Of a stretch of 64,000 nucleotides of DNA, positions 1-12,358 are shown in pieces. This DNA is from Spirodela intermedia (taxonomy: Eukaryota > Streptophyta > Magnoliopsida > Alismatales > Araceae). A model generated the notes under the pieces. It was not told the DNA's origin, did not search any database, and saw only the letters and a list, made by a program, of their open reading frames with translations. A program made the translations under genes and the position numbers. The stretch is from assembly GCA_902729315.2 (NCBI GenBank), contig LR746270.1:5086221-5150220 (forward strand). The letters run 5' to 3'. How positions within the stretch are numbered: the first letter of the stretch is position 1; the number at the start of each line of letters is the position of its first letter.

Positions 1-1499
1 TATATGATTTTATACGATTTTTACAATCTTACTTTTGAGATAAATGAAAAACAAGAAATAAAAATAAAAATATTGCAAAATGAGGAGACCCGCCGGCCAG
101 CCAGAACTGCAAGCAGGTCGGAAGCGCAGTCGGGGAGTAGCCGTGAGTAAGGGCTCGAGTGGCTTGGCTTGGATCGATAGGGGCACGTGTGCGCCACTCC
201 CCTTCCACGTCACTAGTGGCCAGTCGGCTATGGGGCAAGGAGTGGTTGTACATGCAAGAGAAGGGACTTTACTTACAAAGCTAACATTACTATATATTCG
301 CCCGAAAAATCGGCGCACAACCGATGTGGGACTAAACCCATGTCACACCTTCCTCAGAAGAGGCGGGGCGACTGGCGCGGGTTTGAATCCTCCCAGAGTC
401 AAAATTCATATATTTTTATCTAATTATCACGACTTTCTTGTAGATCACCAGTGAAGGATTAAGCAACGAGAATCGCTGGATCATCAGTGAAAATCTCGTC
501 AACATGATTTGCGGAGCATTGCTACTAAAATTGCTAAACAATTCGTGATAAAAGGATTGCGAATCCATCGAGCAAATCATCTCCGATTGATCGATGAACA
601 AGCCGTCGTCAAGAAGAGGACGATCCATCGGGAGATGAGTCGCCACCTCCTGAGAGCGTACCAAATGCGATGAAGAGCCTCTTCTTATTGCGTGGACCTG
701 AGGATGAAGCTCCCTAACACGTGTCCCACCTCCATCTAGCTCCTCTCTGTTGGGTGACAACCGCCGGAGAGCTGTAAAGTCGCCGTTTTTCCACTCCGCC
801 AAGTAACAGCTACTGGAGACGACTCGGCAACCCATTTTATTAATTTCTAGACTTCATGAGAAGATCTAAAGATTGCCCACATCGTCTTTGTCCAAAGAGA
901 GCCTTCGAGGCTGTGGACACTACACGACAATCCTCCCAAACACTCAAGATTCCGGTGCATTGCCGACGCATCGCTGTCGTGACACTGGAACTCTGTTTTC
1001 CTGCTTTCAAACTTACTTTACGCTTCATTTAGTGATAGTTTTTGTGATTTAATTTACCAAAATATACTTTGTTCTATTATGATTCTTCTAGCTTTTACAG
1101 ATCTTAATTTGATTAATTAAATTATTTGTAATCACTTACGTAAGAATCGTCGAGTGAAACTCTGTTTTCACCTGATTCGCGTTCGCCGGGCGCTGACATC
1201 ATCCTGACATTCGCACCCTTATTTCCTTTTTTTCGTGAATTTAAAATATATTTCCTTTTCATTTCTTAGTATAAAATTCATAGAAAATAGTATTCTTTGA
1301 GGAAAATTCTGAATAATTACCATATATTATATTACATCTCTGTGATTGACTTGGAAAATTATCACTATTTTTAGAAGTTTTATTGAATTATAATTGATAT
1401 ATTTGTTCAGAAATACTTCTAAATATCTAAAAATTCGTATTTTCTAATTTTATAAATTTTATATTTGCGTGATTTAATATACAACGATTGAGTCACATC
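1..1499 (+). repeat. LTR family A, copy 1 (left end outside window)
   Basis: This is the forward copy of a long repeat found five times in the first 15 kb. It shares, in order, a purine-rich segment near 30-90, a GGGACTAAACCC motif (331-342), a GGGTTTGAATCC motif (378-389), an AACTCTGTTTTC segment and an end resembling GAGTCACATCA (about 1489-1499). The right end matches the end of the copy at 3503-5147 and, in reverse, the start of the copy at 13193. No primer-binding site follows the end and no retroelement protein is encoded beside it, so it looks like an isolated LTR. The left end is cut by the window edge. The short reading frames inside it are not genes. Confidence 0.7.
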
Positions 1500-2340
1500 A
1501 ATCTTCTTTCTTTTTCTTTGCACCCTCTTTTGACTCTTCTATAAACTTTCCTCACAAGCTTTTAATGACGTTCCTTCTTGGACTTTAATGCTTATTCTTG
1601 TGGGTTTAAGGAGAGTCCATAAAAAAATAAAAAAAATAAAAAAAAAGGAGAGTCCATGACGAACATCTAATTTTTTGGTCCTAAAATTCAGATAATCTTT
1701 CTCAAGGCTTTTTGTAGCCTTGGAAAATACAATAAAAAATTCAAATAAGACATGTTAGAAAAATAAACACTTAAGAAAATTAATGTTTCTTTTAATGTTC
1801 TCACATTCTCATTTCAGCACCTAGAGCACACATGTGTCAAAAGTTAGACAAAATGTTCAAGCCATGTGGTGATATAATGGACTTAGGGGTCAGCCAATGT
1901 ATTGCTATAACTAACAAATGGGTTGGGCACTGTGTTGAGGTAATCGACACAACAGTCTAGTCATGTATTGATACATACTTTGGTTGATGTAACTTGTCAA
2001 AAAATTACAAAAGAAATTATAAAAATTCATAAAAAAGAGTAAAAGCTACCAAATAAAAAATGTGACCAAATATGTGTTAATTTTCATAAAATCTTATGAC
2101 ATTTACCTTGATTTTACCTTACTTGTCCCATAAAGATAGAGCATTGTCAATTATCTCATCAAGGTTTAGGGTAATCTAACCTAAGGGTTAAAATATGAAA
2201 TAACCATGTGGGTCAGATCTTATGAATATGAAAGTAATGGAGCCTCATTAAACCAATTGGCCCCCCTTCCATTATAACCATATGTTAGAACTATTTCTAA
2301 TTTTACAATTCTTATGAGGTCATCCCACCTCCTTCCAAGG
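1500..2340. other. AT-rich spacer with dispersed repeat
   Basis: No gene is seen. The stretch 2148-2295 resembles 22500-22650 over about 150 bases; shared landmarks are CTCATCAAGG, ATATGAAATAACC, TCTTATGAATA and GCCTCATT. The two copies are in the same orientation 20 kb apart, so this is an interspersed repeat of unknown class. The rest of the stretch is AT-rich with an A-rich run near 1620-1650. Confidence 0.5.
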
Positions 2341-3390
2341 TGACATGGCTTAATCATTATATAATTTTTAAATCACATAAGGTTAAAATTTTAAAACAAC
2401 TAAAATATACTAATTTTTAGATTCTTAGAAGTATTTCAGCACAAATATATCAATTATAATTATATAAAAGGCTCCAAAAATTATGATAATTTTCCAAGTT
2501 AATCATAGCAATCTAAGATAATAGTAACTAAAATTTTACAATTTTCTCAAATAATATAATAGTAGGTATTGACATCAAGATGATGCGAACGCCATGACAA
2601 ACATGATTCGAGTGAAAATAAAGTTTTGTTTGACAATTCTTGAGTAAATGATATAATCTAATTTGATCAAATTAAGATCTATAAAAGTTAGAAGAATTGT
2701 CTATGACTAAAGAAGAGTTTAGAAATTTGAAATCACATAAAATCTCACTAATTGAAATAATAATTAATTTTAAAATAGGAAAGATAGACTTCTAACATTG
2801 GGGCCGTGATTATAGTAATTTTGGAGTGTTCGGAAAGATTTTTGAGCAATGTCTATGGCCTCAAGGGCTCTCATTGAGCATTCATGATGTTATCAATCTT
2901 TGGGTCCTCTTACAAACCTTAGAAATTGATGAGATGGGTCGATGAAGCATCTCCAGCGACTATCACTTGACGGAGTAGAAGTTCAACGATGATGGGTTCT
3001 CCGACATTGTCACCATGAGCTGGGTAGAGCTAGGGTGCATCTCAAGAGCTTCTTCCTCAAGTTTGCATTGTGAGTAGAGTGCTTGTATTACATTTTGTTC
3101 ACTCTAGAGAGGTAGTGACTCATCTCTTAGTGGATCCTCCTATTCTCGATGATGGTATATTCATCAATCAACTAGAAATGATTTCTTTGATGAATTCCTG
3201 GTCTTTCATCTATAATCCTTCGACAATTGGTAACAACACTCTATGACTTGTGTTTATAACATTTTTGTTAATGATCGAAAGATTCTAATGACTTGATCAT
3301 TGATTGACGCTCTATAAGAAAATTACGAGTTAAATAGATAAAATATGAATTTTAGCTCTTATGAAATTCAAACCCTTACAAGTTGTTTGG
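2341..3390 (-). repeat. LTR family A, copy 2 (diverged, truncated, reversed)
   Basis: On the plus strand this begins TGACATGGCTTAATC, the degraded counterpart of the TGACGTGACTCAGTC start of the reversed copy at 13193. It then follows that copy colinearly through the segments equivalent to 13200-14450, ending near the degraded T-arm-like motif around 3365-3375. After that, similarity stops, so about the last 500 bases of a full copy are missing. Divergence is clearly higher than in copies 1, 3 and 5, which makes it an older insertion. No target duplication was found. Confidence 0.6.
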
Positions 3391-3502
3391 TTGCATGAGA
3401 AAGGGTTACTGAATTCTTCACATACCTTTACCCTAGTGACATCGTAGGGATATTTTCTTCTTATAATTTAAGGATGATAAAGCCTCATTACTACATGATA
3501 GA

Positions 3503-5147
3503 TGATAAGTCTTCATTATCATGAGTTAATAATTAGTAAATAATATATTTTTATCCTTAAATCATGATAAATAGACTTATATTTATCTTAAATTATAAAA
3601 AGTGGTTTTTAATTAATTAATGTGAATTTTTGGCTAATTATGTGATTTTCTATGAATTTATATAATTTTTATAGTCCTATTTTTGAGATAAATAAAGAAA
3701 AAGAAATAAAAATAAAAATATAGTAAAATGGGGGGGACTTGCTGGTCAACTAGGCTTGCAAGTGGGTCAAAAGCATAGTCGAGGGGAGCTGCGAGTAAGG
3801 GCTTGAGTGGCTAGGACTGATGGGGGCACACATACGTCACTCTCCTTCCATGTCACTAGTAGCCAACCGGCTATGAGACAAAAAGTGGTCGTACACGCGG
3901 GAGAAAGAGACTCATTGCTTGGAATGTGATATTAGTATTTATTTGCCCAAAACTTCGACACACAAGTAATGTGAGAGTAAATTTGCATCACACCTTCCCC
4001 CGAAAGGCTTTGAAGGTGAACAACTGGCGTGGGTTCAAATCCTCCTAGAACCAAAACTCGTATTTTTATCTGATTATCGTAAGTTTCCTATAGATCACTA
4101 GTGAAGAATTAAGCCGTCAAGATTGCTGGATCATCGGCGAAAATCTCGTCAACATGATTTGCATAATATTTTACTAAAATTGTTGAACAATTCGTAATAA
4201 AAGGATCGTGAACCATCAAGTAAATCATCTTCGATTGATCGATGAACAAGCCGTTGTCGGGAAGAGGATGATCTAGTAGGAGACGAGTCGCCATCTCTTG
4301 AGAGCATACTAAATACGATGAAGAACCTCCTCTTGCTACACGAACTTGAAGATAAAGTTTCTTGACACGTGCTCCACCTCCATCTAGTTCCTCTCTACTA
4401 GGTGACAGTCATTGAAGAGTTACAAAGTCACCGTTTTTCTGCTCTATCAAGTGACAGTCATCGAAGACAATTCAACAACCTATTTCATTGATTTCTAGAC
4501 TTTACAAAGAAATCTAGAGATTGTCCAAGTCATCCTTGTTCAAGGAGAGCCTTCGAGGCCTTGGACACTACACGATGATCCTCTCAAACACTTATGATTT
4601 TAGTGCATAGTAGATGTATCACTACCGCAACACTAAAACTCTGTTTTCCTACTTTTACCTTAATTTCCATTTCATTTAGTAATAATTTGTGTGATTTAAA
4701 TTTACCAAACTATACTTCATTAAATTACGATTCTTTCGACTTTTATAAATCTTAATTTGATCAATTAAATCATCTATAGTTACTTATGTAAGAATCACCA
4801 AGTGGAACTCTGTTTATATCCGATTTGTGTTCGTCAGGTGCTGACATCATCTTGACATCTGTACCCTTATTTTCCTTTTTCACGAATTTTAAATATATTT
4901 TATTTTAATTTCTTAATATAAAATTCATAGAAAATTGTATTCTTTGAGAAAAATTCTGAAAACTTACCAAATATTATATTATATCCTTATAATTGACCTA
5001 GAAAATTATCACTATTTTTTAAATTTTTATTGAATTATAATTGATATATCTATTCATAAATACTTCTAAATATCTAAAAATTGGTATTTTCTAATTTTAT
5101 AAATTTTAAATTTGCATGATTTACTATACAACGACTAAGTCACGTCA
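3503..5147 (+). repeat. LTR family A, copy 3 (near full length)
   Basis: The copy begins TGATAAGTCTTC and ends GTCACGTCA, the same termini (TG...CA) as the reversed copy at 13193-14956. Its length is about 1.65 kb. The five bases on either side (ATAGA before, ATATG after) are not a clean duplication, so the insertion is old or rearranged. No primer-binding site follows the right end and no polyprotein flanks it. It is most simply a solo LTR. Confidence 0.7.
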
Positions 5148-6253
5148 ATATGATATATATATTATATGATTATAACTTAAATGTCTTAATGAAAGCACAC
5201 ATTCAATGTAAATTTATTTTTAAGTGATTTTAAATTATTTATGACATTACATACAAAAAGTAATAAATTCTACATATTTTATAACATACATATTCTATTA
5301 AATCAAAAATTTCTTATTTAATATTTTTTCTATTCTAATAGATGAAAAATTTACATTTACATATAGAGAAATTAGAAGAAGGGTAGTTTAAATTTTCAAT
5401 GAATTCTTTGTGATTTTTAAATGTTTAATGAGTTGACCAGCAGATCAATGACAGTTAGTTGGCGAGTATTTAAAAGGAGAGAGAAGAGAGATAAATGGGG
5501 GCAATTGGTTGAAATTAAGGCTTGTAGAGAGAAGGTGGAGGAGGGCGATGAGTGGAGGAATGGTAAATAGTGGTGATGACAGCACCATTGGCTGCAAACT
5601 CCTGTTTTGCATGATAGGAAGAGGAGGGGGTGACCACAGCGGTGGTGGCACTCACAATGGTGACAACAACAATTGCTATGAACTCACGTTTTGTGTGATT
5701 GGCAAATGAGGGGTCAAGCACAGCAATAGTGACATCCACACTCCCAAGCTTTGAATTAGGTGTTTTAGTTTTGGCACTTGTTTAATACCATGTCTCATTT
5801 TGACAAATGCCATAGAATACGAATGATTCCTTGAAGTTTTGAACACTTACTAGATTTCAACTCATTAATTGTGTATTTTTGGTGATTGATAATATAGTCT
5901 AGGTTCTCTTTCAAACATGAGTTTAGTACTCCACCAATAGCTAGGCTACTACGAAAGGTGTTTTTACCTTTCTCATTCCTTCAAAATTTATAGTATTTCT
6001 TTCACTAGTTTCTTGCAGAAAATATATAATTTTTTTTAATTTTACTCTCTTCTTTCATTCCTTTTTGTGCCTTTCTCCTCACTCAAACAATTAATAGAAA
6101 ATATTCGTGCATCACATAATATCAAGTTTTCATGTGGATCAACCCAAATCCACTATGTATTATAAACAATTAATAGCATAATTTTCAGAGATTTAGTTTT
6201 AATAACTTTTAAAATTGGTCACTTAAAACAATGACTAAAGTAACATCAACTTT
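5148..6253. other. AT-rich spacer, possibly degraded 5' LTR of the gypsy relic
   Basis: No gene was recognised. The stretch lies directly upstream of a degraded primer-binding site (6254-6271) and gag relic, so part of it may be that element's 5' LTR. I could not find a second copy of it downstream to prove this. The region 5509-5740 is locally GC-richer and open in several frames but resembles no family. Confidence 0.3.
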
Positions 6254-6271
6254 TGATGTGGTTGCTGGGGA
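6254..6271 (+). other. Degraded retrotransposon primer-binding site
   Basis: The sequence TGATGTGGTTGCTGGGGA matches 13 of 18 positions of TGGCGCCGTTGCCGGGGA, a primer-binding site typical of plant Ty3/gypsy elements of the Athila/Tat group. Three of the five mismatches are C to T, the pattern expected from methylation-driven decay. It lies about 430 bases before the first gag-like frame on the same strand. Confidence 0.45.
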
Positions 6272-6698
6272 AAGATTGCCCAAATATGCATTGCTGGGAG
6301 TGAATTATTTTTTAATGATTGAGTTTATTTCTTGATTTTCTTAATTTCTTTTGTCTTTGTTTTGCAAGAAAAAAAAAGAGAAGAAAAATCTCAAGAGAAG
6401 ATCAAAGAAATATTTTTAGGAGGAATAGCATAGACGGTATTGAGTTCCACAACCTCAATTTCATATTTTTAATTCGAATTCACATTTTACTCTTCTCTAT
6501 ATAAACTTTTGGTAAGTTATGCACTTGATTCTAAATTGATGATGAAATAGTTATTTTGATTTCATACGACATGCTGTATTGACATGTAGTTTTTTAACTA
6601 TCAATTCCTTATTTATTGACTTTTACTAAAAACATTTATATTGAGCTTTATTTTCTATCTTATGTAGTAAAGTAATTTATTTATTTTTTTAACCTTAC

Positions 6699-8830
6699 AT
6701 GTTAGGTAGGGAGTCATTAAAATCCCATTTGATTGACATTTCTAGTAGCTCATGGCCTCCACCTCCAAGAATTAAAGACCTAGTGAAGGTAGAAACGGAA
6801 GAGGAGAGGGAGACACTAGAAATTGTAGGTCAAAAGATGATAGAAAATCAAGAAGGAATCCCTCATCAATCACTAAGGGATTACATTTATCTGTCAACTG
6901 ATGTAGAAGACTTACAACACCCCATATGTAAGCATGAAATCAAGCCATCCTTAATTCAAATGCTATGTACCTTTTATGGTAAATCCCATGAAGATCTATG
7001 TGCCCATCTAAAAGAATTCTTAAAGATCAGCACCACTATAAAAGAAGCAGATGACCCATTAGGTTACTCTTTTTCCCTTCTCTTTTAAAGATGAGGCAAG
7101 CTATTGGTTTGCCACAAAAGATGGGAGGATTAAAATATGGCCAGCCTTAAAAAATAAATTTCTCCATAAATTTTACTCTAGAGGTAAAGCTAAATCTATG
7201 ATTAGAACAATTATGACCTTAATCCAAAATTTAGGAGAGACATTCCATGAGACTTGGACAAGATTAAAGGAATTGATTAGAAAATGCTCTGACCATAGAA
7301 TTCTGAAACAGCAATTAATAGAAGTTTTTTATGATGGCTTGACCGACACCCATAGGCAAATGATTGATGCTTCATGTGAAGGGACTTTTATGGCTAAAGA
7401 TGAGGAATAAGCTTATCAATTACTTGAAGAGCTTAGTAGAAACTCATTGAATCATGCTTCTTCATCTACATATGATAGGAGTGATAGAGAAGTGAAGAAA
7501 TGAGTATATGAGTTAAAACAATTGAGGATCAAGTGTTAACATCTAAAGTGAATAAGCTTAGTAAAAAATTAGATAAATTTGACAGAATATCTAAGCAACT
7601 TGACGAAATTTTAGCACAAGAAGAACCTATACATAAACAACAAGTGAATGCAATATATACTCACTCAAAAACTCTATTTAATTCAAACATAAACTCATAC
7701 CAACAAGGGGTAAAATTTCAGTATAATCCTCATTGAGAACCGCAACCTAATAGAATGTCTGCATATCCAAGTTTTTAGACCCAACAAAAAACCATGTGGA
7801 CATTTATACCTCATGATCCTACCCATAGATAGCAACCTAATAGCATAATTTAAAAGGAAATTTAAATTATTCTAACCTACATTAGAGCTATAATTTATTA
7901 TCAAATGATTTGAATACAAATCAGCTCTTAACCAAATTGATGAAACAACAAGTACCTTCTAATACAACATGCTAAAATTAGTGAAAGACAATCAAGACAA
8001 CATCTAGTAGGTATAAAGAGAATTAGGAAGAGTGGTAGAAGCCCCTACATGCAGAGAAGAAGGACATCGTCCTAACAAACCCACGAATAATCCAAAGAAT
8101 TTATACTCTCCTAGATTTACCCCACAGTAGTTGAACACTTCACGGCTTCTTACCTCTCAATTGTTGACTCAAAACTCTGCACTTAATTTTCCAAGAACAT
8201 CCCAACATCAGAGTGCAAGAGCTATTAACACTCTTTGTAGTGGAAAAGGTATTAAATGATCCATATGATGTTCATAATTCTGAACATACTATGCCACCGA
8301 CAAGATGTTCATCCAAGGAGCATAATTCAAAATTGATAGACAATTTTGATAGTGATGATGAGCATGATCCCTTCATGGTAGAAAACAATAGTGTAGAAAA
8401 GAGTAGAGAACATAATATTACTAAGGGCAATCAGAAGATATATGATGGACTTGTTGTTGATCCTCATATCCCAATGCCTTTTCTCAAGGCTTTACAACCA
8501 AAACTAAAAAAAAGGCAACTAGAAATGAGTAACTAATGAAAATCTTTGGAAATGTTCAAGTGAACATTCTCCTTACTAATGTCATTAGGCACGTCCCAAG
8601 CTATGTTAAGATCCTTAAGGAACATTTCACACCATATAGAAAAATCAAGAAGATCCAATTATCTGAATATGCAAGTGTCATAATTGAAATGAATCTTCCT
8701 AAAAAAAAAAGATCCTAACACACCACATTACTTTAGATGGAGTAGTTGATTTTTCTATGGGAAGTAGAATGACATCAATTGATATTTTTAAGGTTGTAAA
8801 ATTTCCTGATTCTTAAGTTGATGCAAAATG
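6699..8830 (+). pseudogene. Decayed Ty3/gypsy gag (and start of protease region)
   Basis: Broken reading frames read in order as a plant gypsy Gag. Around 7100-7410, after a frameshift, come segments with the feel of the retrotransposon Gag domain: KNKFLHKFY, GETFHETWTRLKELIRKC and a FYDGLTDTHRQMIDAS stretch, then EAYQLLEEL. A coiled-coil-like KVNKLSKKLDKF segment follows at 7533-7600. At 8450-8700 there is the proline-rich PMPFLKAL segment and a VNILLTNVIRHVPSYVKILKE stretch, like the region before the protease in Athila-type elements. Several stops and shifts separate the blocks, so no functional protein is made. The downstream pol domains are not visible. Confidence 0.75.
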
Positions 8831-9104
8831 TAATATTTTAGATAGTATAGATGAATGCATATGTCAAAATAAGAGAGATACTAACCAAATGATTATCACA
8901 CCTAGAATACTAGTATCATCAGCCACCATAGACCTATAACATGATAAAAACACTGCTGAGGTAGTTCTACCTTTGTTGTATGCACAAAACATAGAGTTTA
9001 AACCATTATAAGAATCTTTGAAATACATATATTTAAGAGAACTTACCTTCGTTGTGTACACACATCATTTTTAATATAAAAATATTTGAAACACTGCAAG
9101 TGAG
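8831..9104. other. Spacer between gag relic and LTR copy 4
   Basis: AT-rich sequence without a supported gene. It may be decayed pol sequence of the gypsy element, but no motif could be recognised. Confidence 0.3.
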
Positions 9105-9667
9105 TACCAGCATGGGTTTAGTCCCACATCAATTGTTAATTGATACTTAAGATGAATATGTATTAATCTCCTTTTGTCTTTCAGTGCCCTCTCCTAGAAA
9201 CAAAATGGCCAGGACCGCTTAAGGAGTGGGCTAAGCTAGGTGGTCCACCCCCACATACACATGTGTGTACAACCACTCTTTGCCCCAAACTCAACTAGCC
9301 CCTCATATTGTGAAAGGAGAGTGGCACACATGTTCTATATGGGTTATTAGCCACTTGAGCCCCAAGCTCATAACTCTCTCAATTGTGCTTCTAGCCCATG
9401 TAGCACCCTCTATGTTAGTTATAGGCCCTAGCTGGCCAGTGGATCCCCCTTTTTTATATTTTTTATATTTATTTTTTTCTTCATTTTATCTAAAAAAATA
9501 TGAATATAAATTGACATAAAACCGCATAATTAACCAAAAACTTAAATTAATCAGCTAAAACCTCATTTTCATTATTTAACATAATTAAGTGTACATTTAT
9601 CAGTAGTTAACTAATAAAATAAATATTTAACCCATTATTAACTCATAATAATAAACACTTATTACTA
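9105..9667 (-). repeat. LTR family A, copy 4 (truncated, reversed)
   Basis: This reversed fragment starts near GGGTTTAGTCCCACATC (9114-9130), equivalent to 14480-14510 of the solo LTR. It continues through GTACAACCACTCTTTGCCCC and the CATAATTAACC segment to an end resembling ACTCATAATAATAAACACTTAT. It covers only the last third of a full copy. It sits inside the span between the gypsy gag and integrase relics, so it may be a nested insertion. Confidence 0.6.
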
Positions 9668-12214
9668 AGCATGTGTGCCATGAGCTTATTAATACTTATT
9701 ATTTTTCAAATTAAGGTGCTCTTAGAATTATTTATTTACATGATATAAATGACTCTATTATGTCTAATCAAGATTTAAATTTTTATTTTATTTTTTATGA
9801 ACACTTTAAAAGATATTTGATACATCCTTAAAATCAATAGTATTAGTTTCAAATGTCCTTGATATTGACACACAGAGTGTTTCGACACATAATTGAACAT
9901 TTATTTATGAATTATTATTGAATGAGCCAAAGTATAATTCATCTATATACATCATGATTTTTTACATCATGAGACAAGTTTAATTGACAAACATTCAAAT
10001 CATATATATTGATGATGATCTATGCAATCTTATGGCTAGCAACGAACTTAATGTCACACCCTTAAGATATTCTTTTGTATTAAATAAATACAACACAATA
10101 TTATTTGAATATAAATTACATTATCATAAGTGTCAACATGTTGACAAAGTCTCACTTATATTCTAGAAAATCGAAGTCACTAATGATATTTGAAAGCAGC
10201 ACTTGAGCAAAATGAAGAATAAAGCATCAATGTAAAAAATATTTAAAATATCAAATATATACTATGATAAACATAGGATTCAAATTCAGGAAGTAAGTTA
10301 CACATAAGAAGAAAAAATGACAGCCAAATTATTCAAATAATAATATAAGTGAAATTTGAATTTGAAGTATTGTCGCAACATGTGAAAAACTAATCAAGAT
10401 ATTCAACATAAAATACATGATAAGTTATTAAAGTAAAGCTCGAACTCATACTCCACATAGTAGCTAAGTTAGATTGTTCGCATGAAGTAAAGAAAGAGAT
10501 GGAGAAGTCATCACCACATAACTTGTATAATGACACATCAGAGTCTTACGTGGAGAAAAAAACAAAATAGAAATGACCAAATTTCAACCTAATAGTGATT
10601 GAAAGATCAACTATTGAAGTTAAACATATTTTCATAACAAAACTTCAAAGATCACCTAAGAGAGACACGTGTGTTTTAGAATGAACTAAGACTCTAAATA
10701 GTGACACATAATCAAAGTATATAGATTAAACAACAAGCTCAATGATAATACCTAAATCAATCATGAAGAAAAGTATGTATGTTGATCAGTTGAATATCTC
10801 TAGCTCAATGTATGTTGATCAGTTGAATATCTATGAGTACTAAGATCTAAGTAGAAACATTAAAGACAAGACAAACAATCTCCTCTATGTAAGTCCTTAA
10901 AAGAAAAAATATTCATCAATAAGGTATGAATCTTCATACAAGATATTGTGACCAACTATCACTGTAGTAGACAGCTTAGAAGTGAAAAACAAATTAAGGT
11001 CATTGAAATGTATATAGAGTAATGAGAAATATTCAAAATAACATAATTGTTTTCAGATGCTGAAGTGACATGGATCTATTGGAGTATAAGTTGAAGGAAT
11101 TGAGAGCAAATAAAATTAACAATAAATAAATAAATCTTTATCAACAACACTCACACAATCAAGAGAATAAATCTTACTTAATCGTTTGCAGCAAATCAAT
11201 TGCACACTTCAAAGAATGAATCAAAGATTCATTATTATCGATCATTTGTGATGACATACAAATCAAACAATTGTACTAAAGGCTGTCTTTCTCCATCAAG
11301 ATCTAAGATAATATGAGTGATGAGTGAAGAAAATATAAGATTAAAGTATGAGGAGTTGAGAGCCAAAATCCTTTTGTGAAAGGTGTTGTTATATGAAGAG
11401 AAGTGTACTTAGACTTAAGCACGTGGTACTGTGAGTCAAGAATTGCACATGAGGGGTGAGATCTTTACAGAGAGCAAATAGTTGTATTGAGAGAGCTAAG
11501 CATGTGAAAACAACTATATTTCTATTTAATTCTAGAAGCAAGATCTATGAGTTCTAGACATAGCACAACAAAAGGTGAACTAATATTGAATCTTTTAGTC
11601 TACCATTACTAAGAGTGAGAAAGAGATAAATCAAAGTGGCTACATAACTTAGATAAAAATTGTAGGTTAAGTCACGTACATACTTCACAGACTACGTTAT
11701 AATGTGTGTTGACACATAGAAAATTAATTCACCCCACCTCTTGGTACTTCACTTAAAGTACTTCATTTAACCACACTAAACCCCAACACTAGTCATCCAT
11801 AGATTAATAGTCAAATAAAGGTAATCAACAAAATACTTAAAACTCAATAAAATATATTTTTAGATAAATATTAAGAAAATTGAATTTTATTTTGGCCCAA
11901 ATAAAATTTATTTATAACTCTATGGTTAATCATTCGACTAATTAATCTCTTTTTTAATAATTTATTATTTTCCTCTAAAGATTCCTTTAAATCAATTGTA
12001 AGTTCTGATAGAAATTGGAACATGACTGAAAAATCACCCATCAACAAAGATGTTTGAAGAAGTCTATCATCAAATTATGAAAAATATAAAACAACAATGT
12101 ACAAGATAATAAGAAAGAATAAATTGATGATCTTGTTATTATTTACTTATGAAAATGACAATTCCCAACAAGTACTTAAAATAAATTGAAGCCAAAGAAA
12201 TATGACTGAATTAA
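9668..12214. other. AT-rich decayed sequence, short tandem duplication
   Basis: No gene could be supported. Position between gag and integrase relics suggests eroded gypsy pol, but I see no reverse-transcriptase motif. A 33-base-period duplication is present at about 10778-10840; the shared core is TATGTTGATCAGTTGAATAT. Confidence 0.35.
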
Positions 12215-12358
12215 AATTCTACAAAAGATCAATGTCAATGTCTATCTCATTGAACTTCCAAATTAATTGAGTATATTAGTTACCTTTAATATCAATGATA
12301 CGAGTACAATGGTACTTCAAATGAAGATTTGATCATGAGTTCTCTTTAAGGAGGGGAT
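12215..12358 (+). pseudogene. Ty3/gypsy integrase C-terminal relic and polypurine tract
   Basis: With small frame changes the plus strand reads NVYLIELP, then VTFNIND. This matches the conserved end of plant Ty3/gypsy integrases, where NAYVIDLP is followed by STFNIEDL. It is followed at about 12348-12358 by AAGGAGGGGAT, a plausible polypurine tract. The match is short and contains stops, so this is a dead fragment. Whether it belongs with the gag relic at 6.7 kb cannot be decided here. Confidence 0.5.

Noticed and set aside
5445-5739. Overlapping frames on both strands near 5.5 kb
   Set aside because: Short, low-complexity (TGG/CCA-rich), and in a region otherwise made of repeats.
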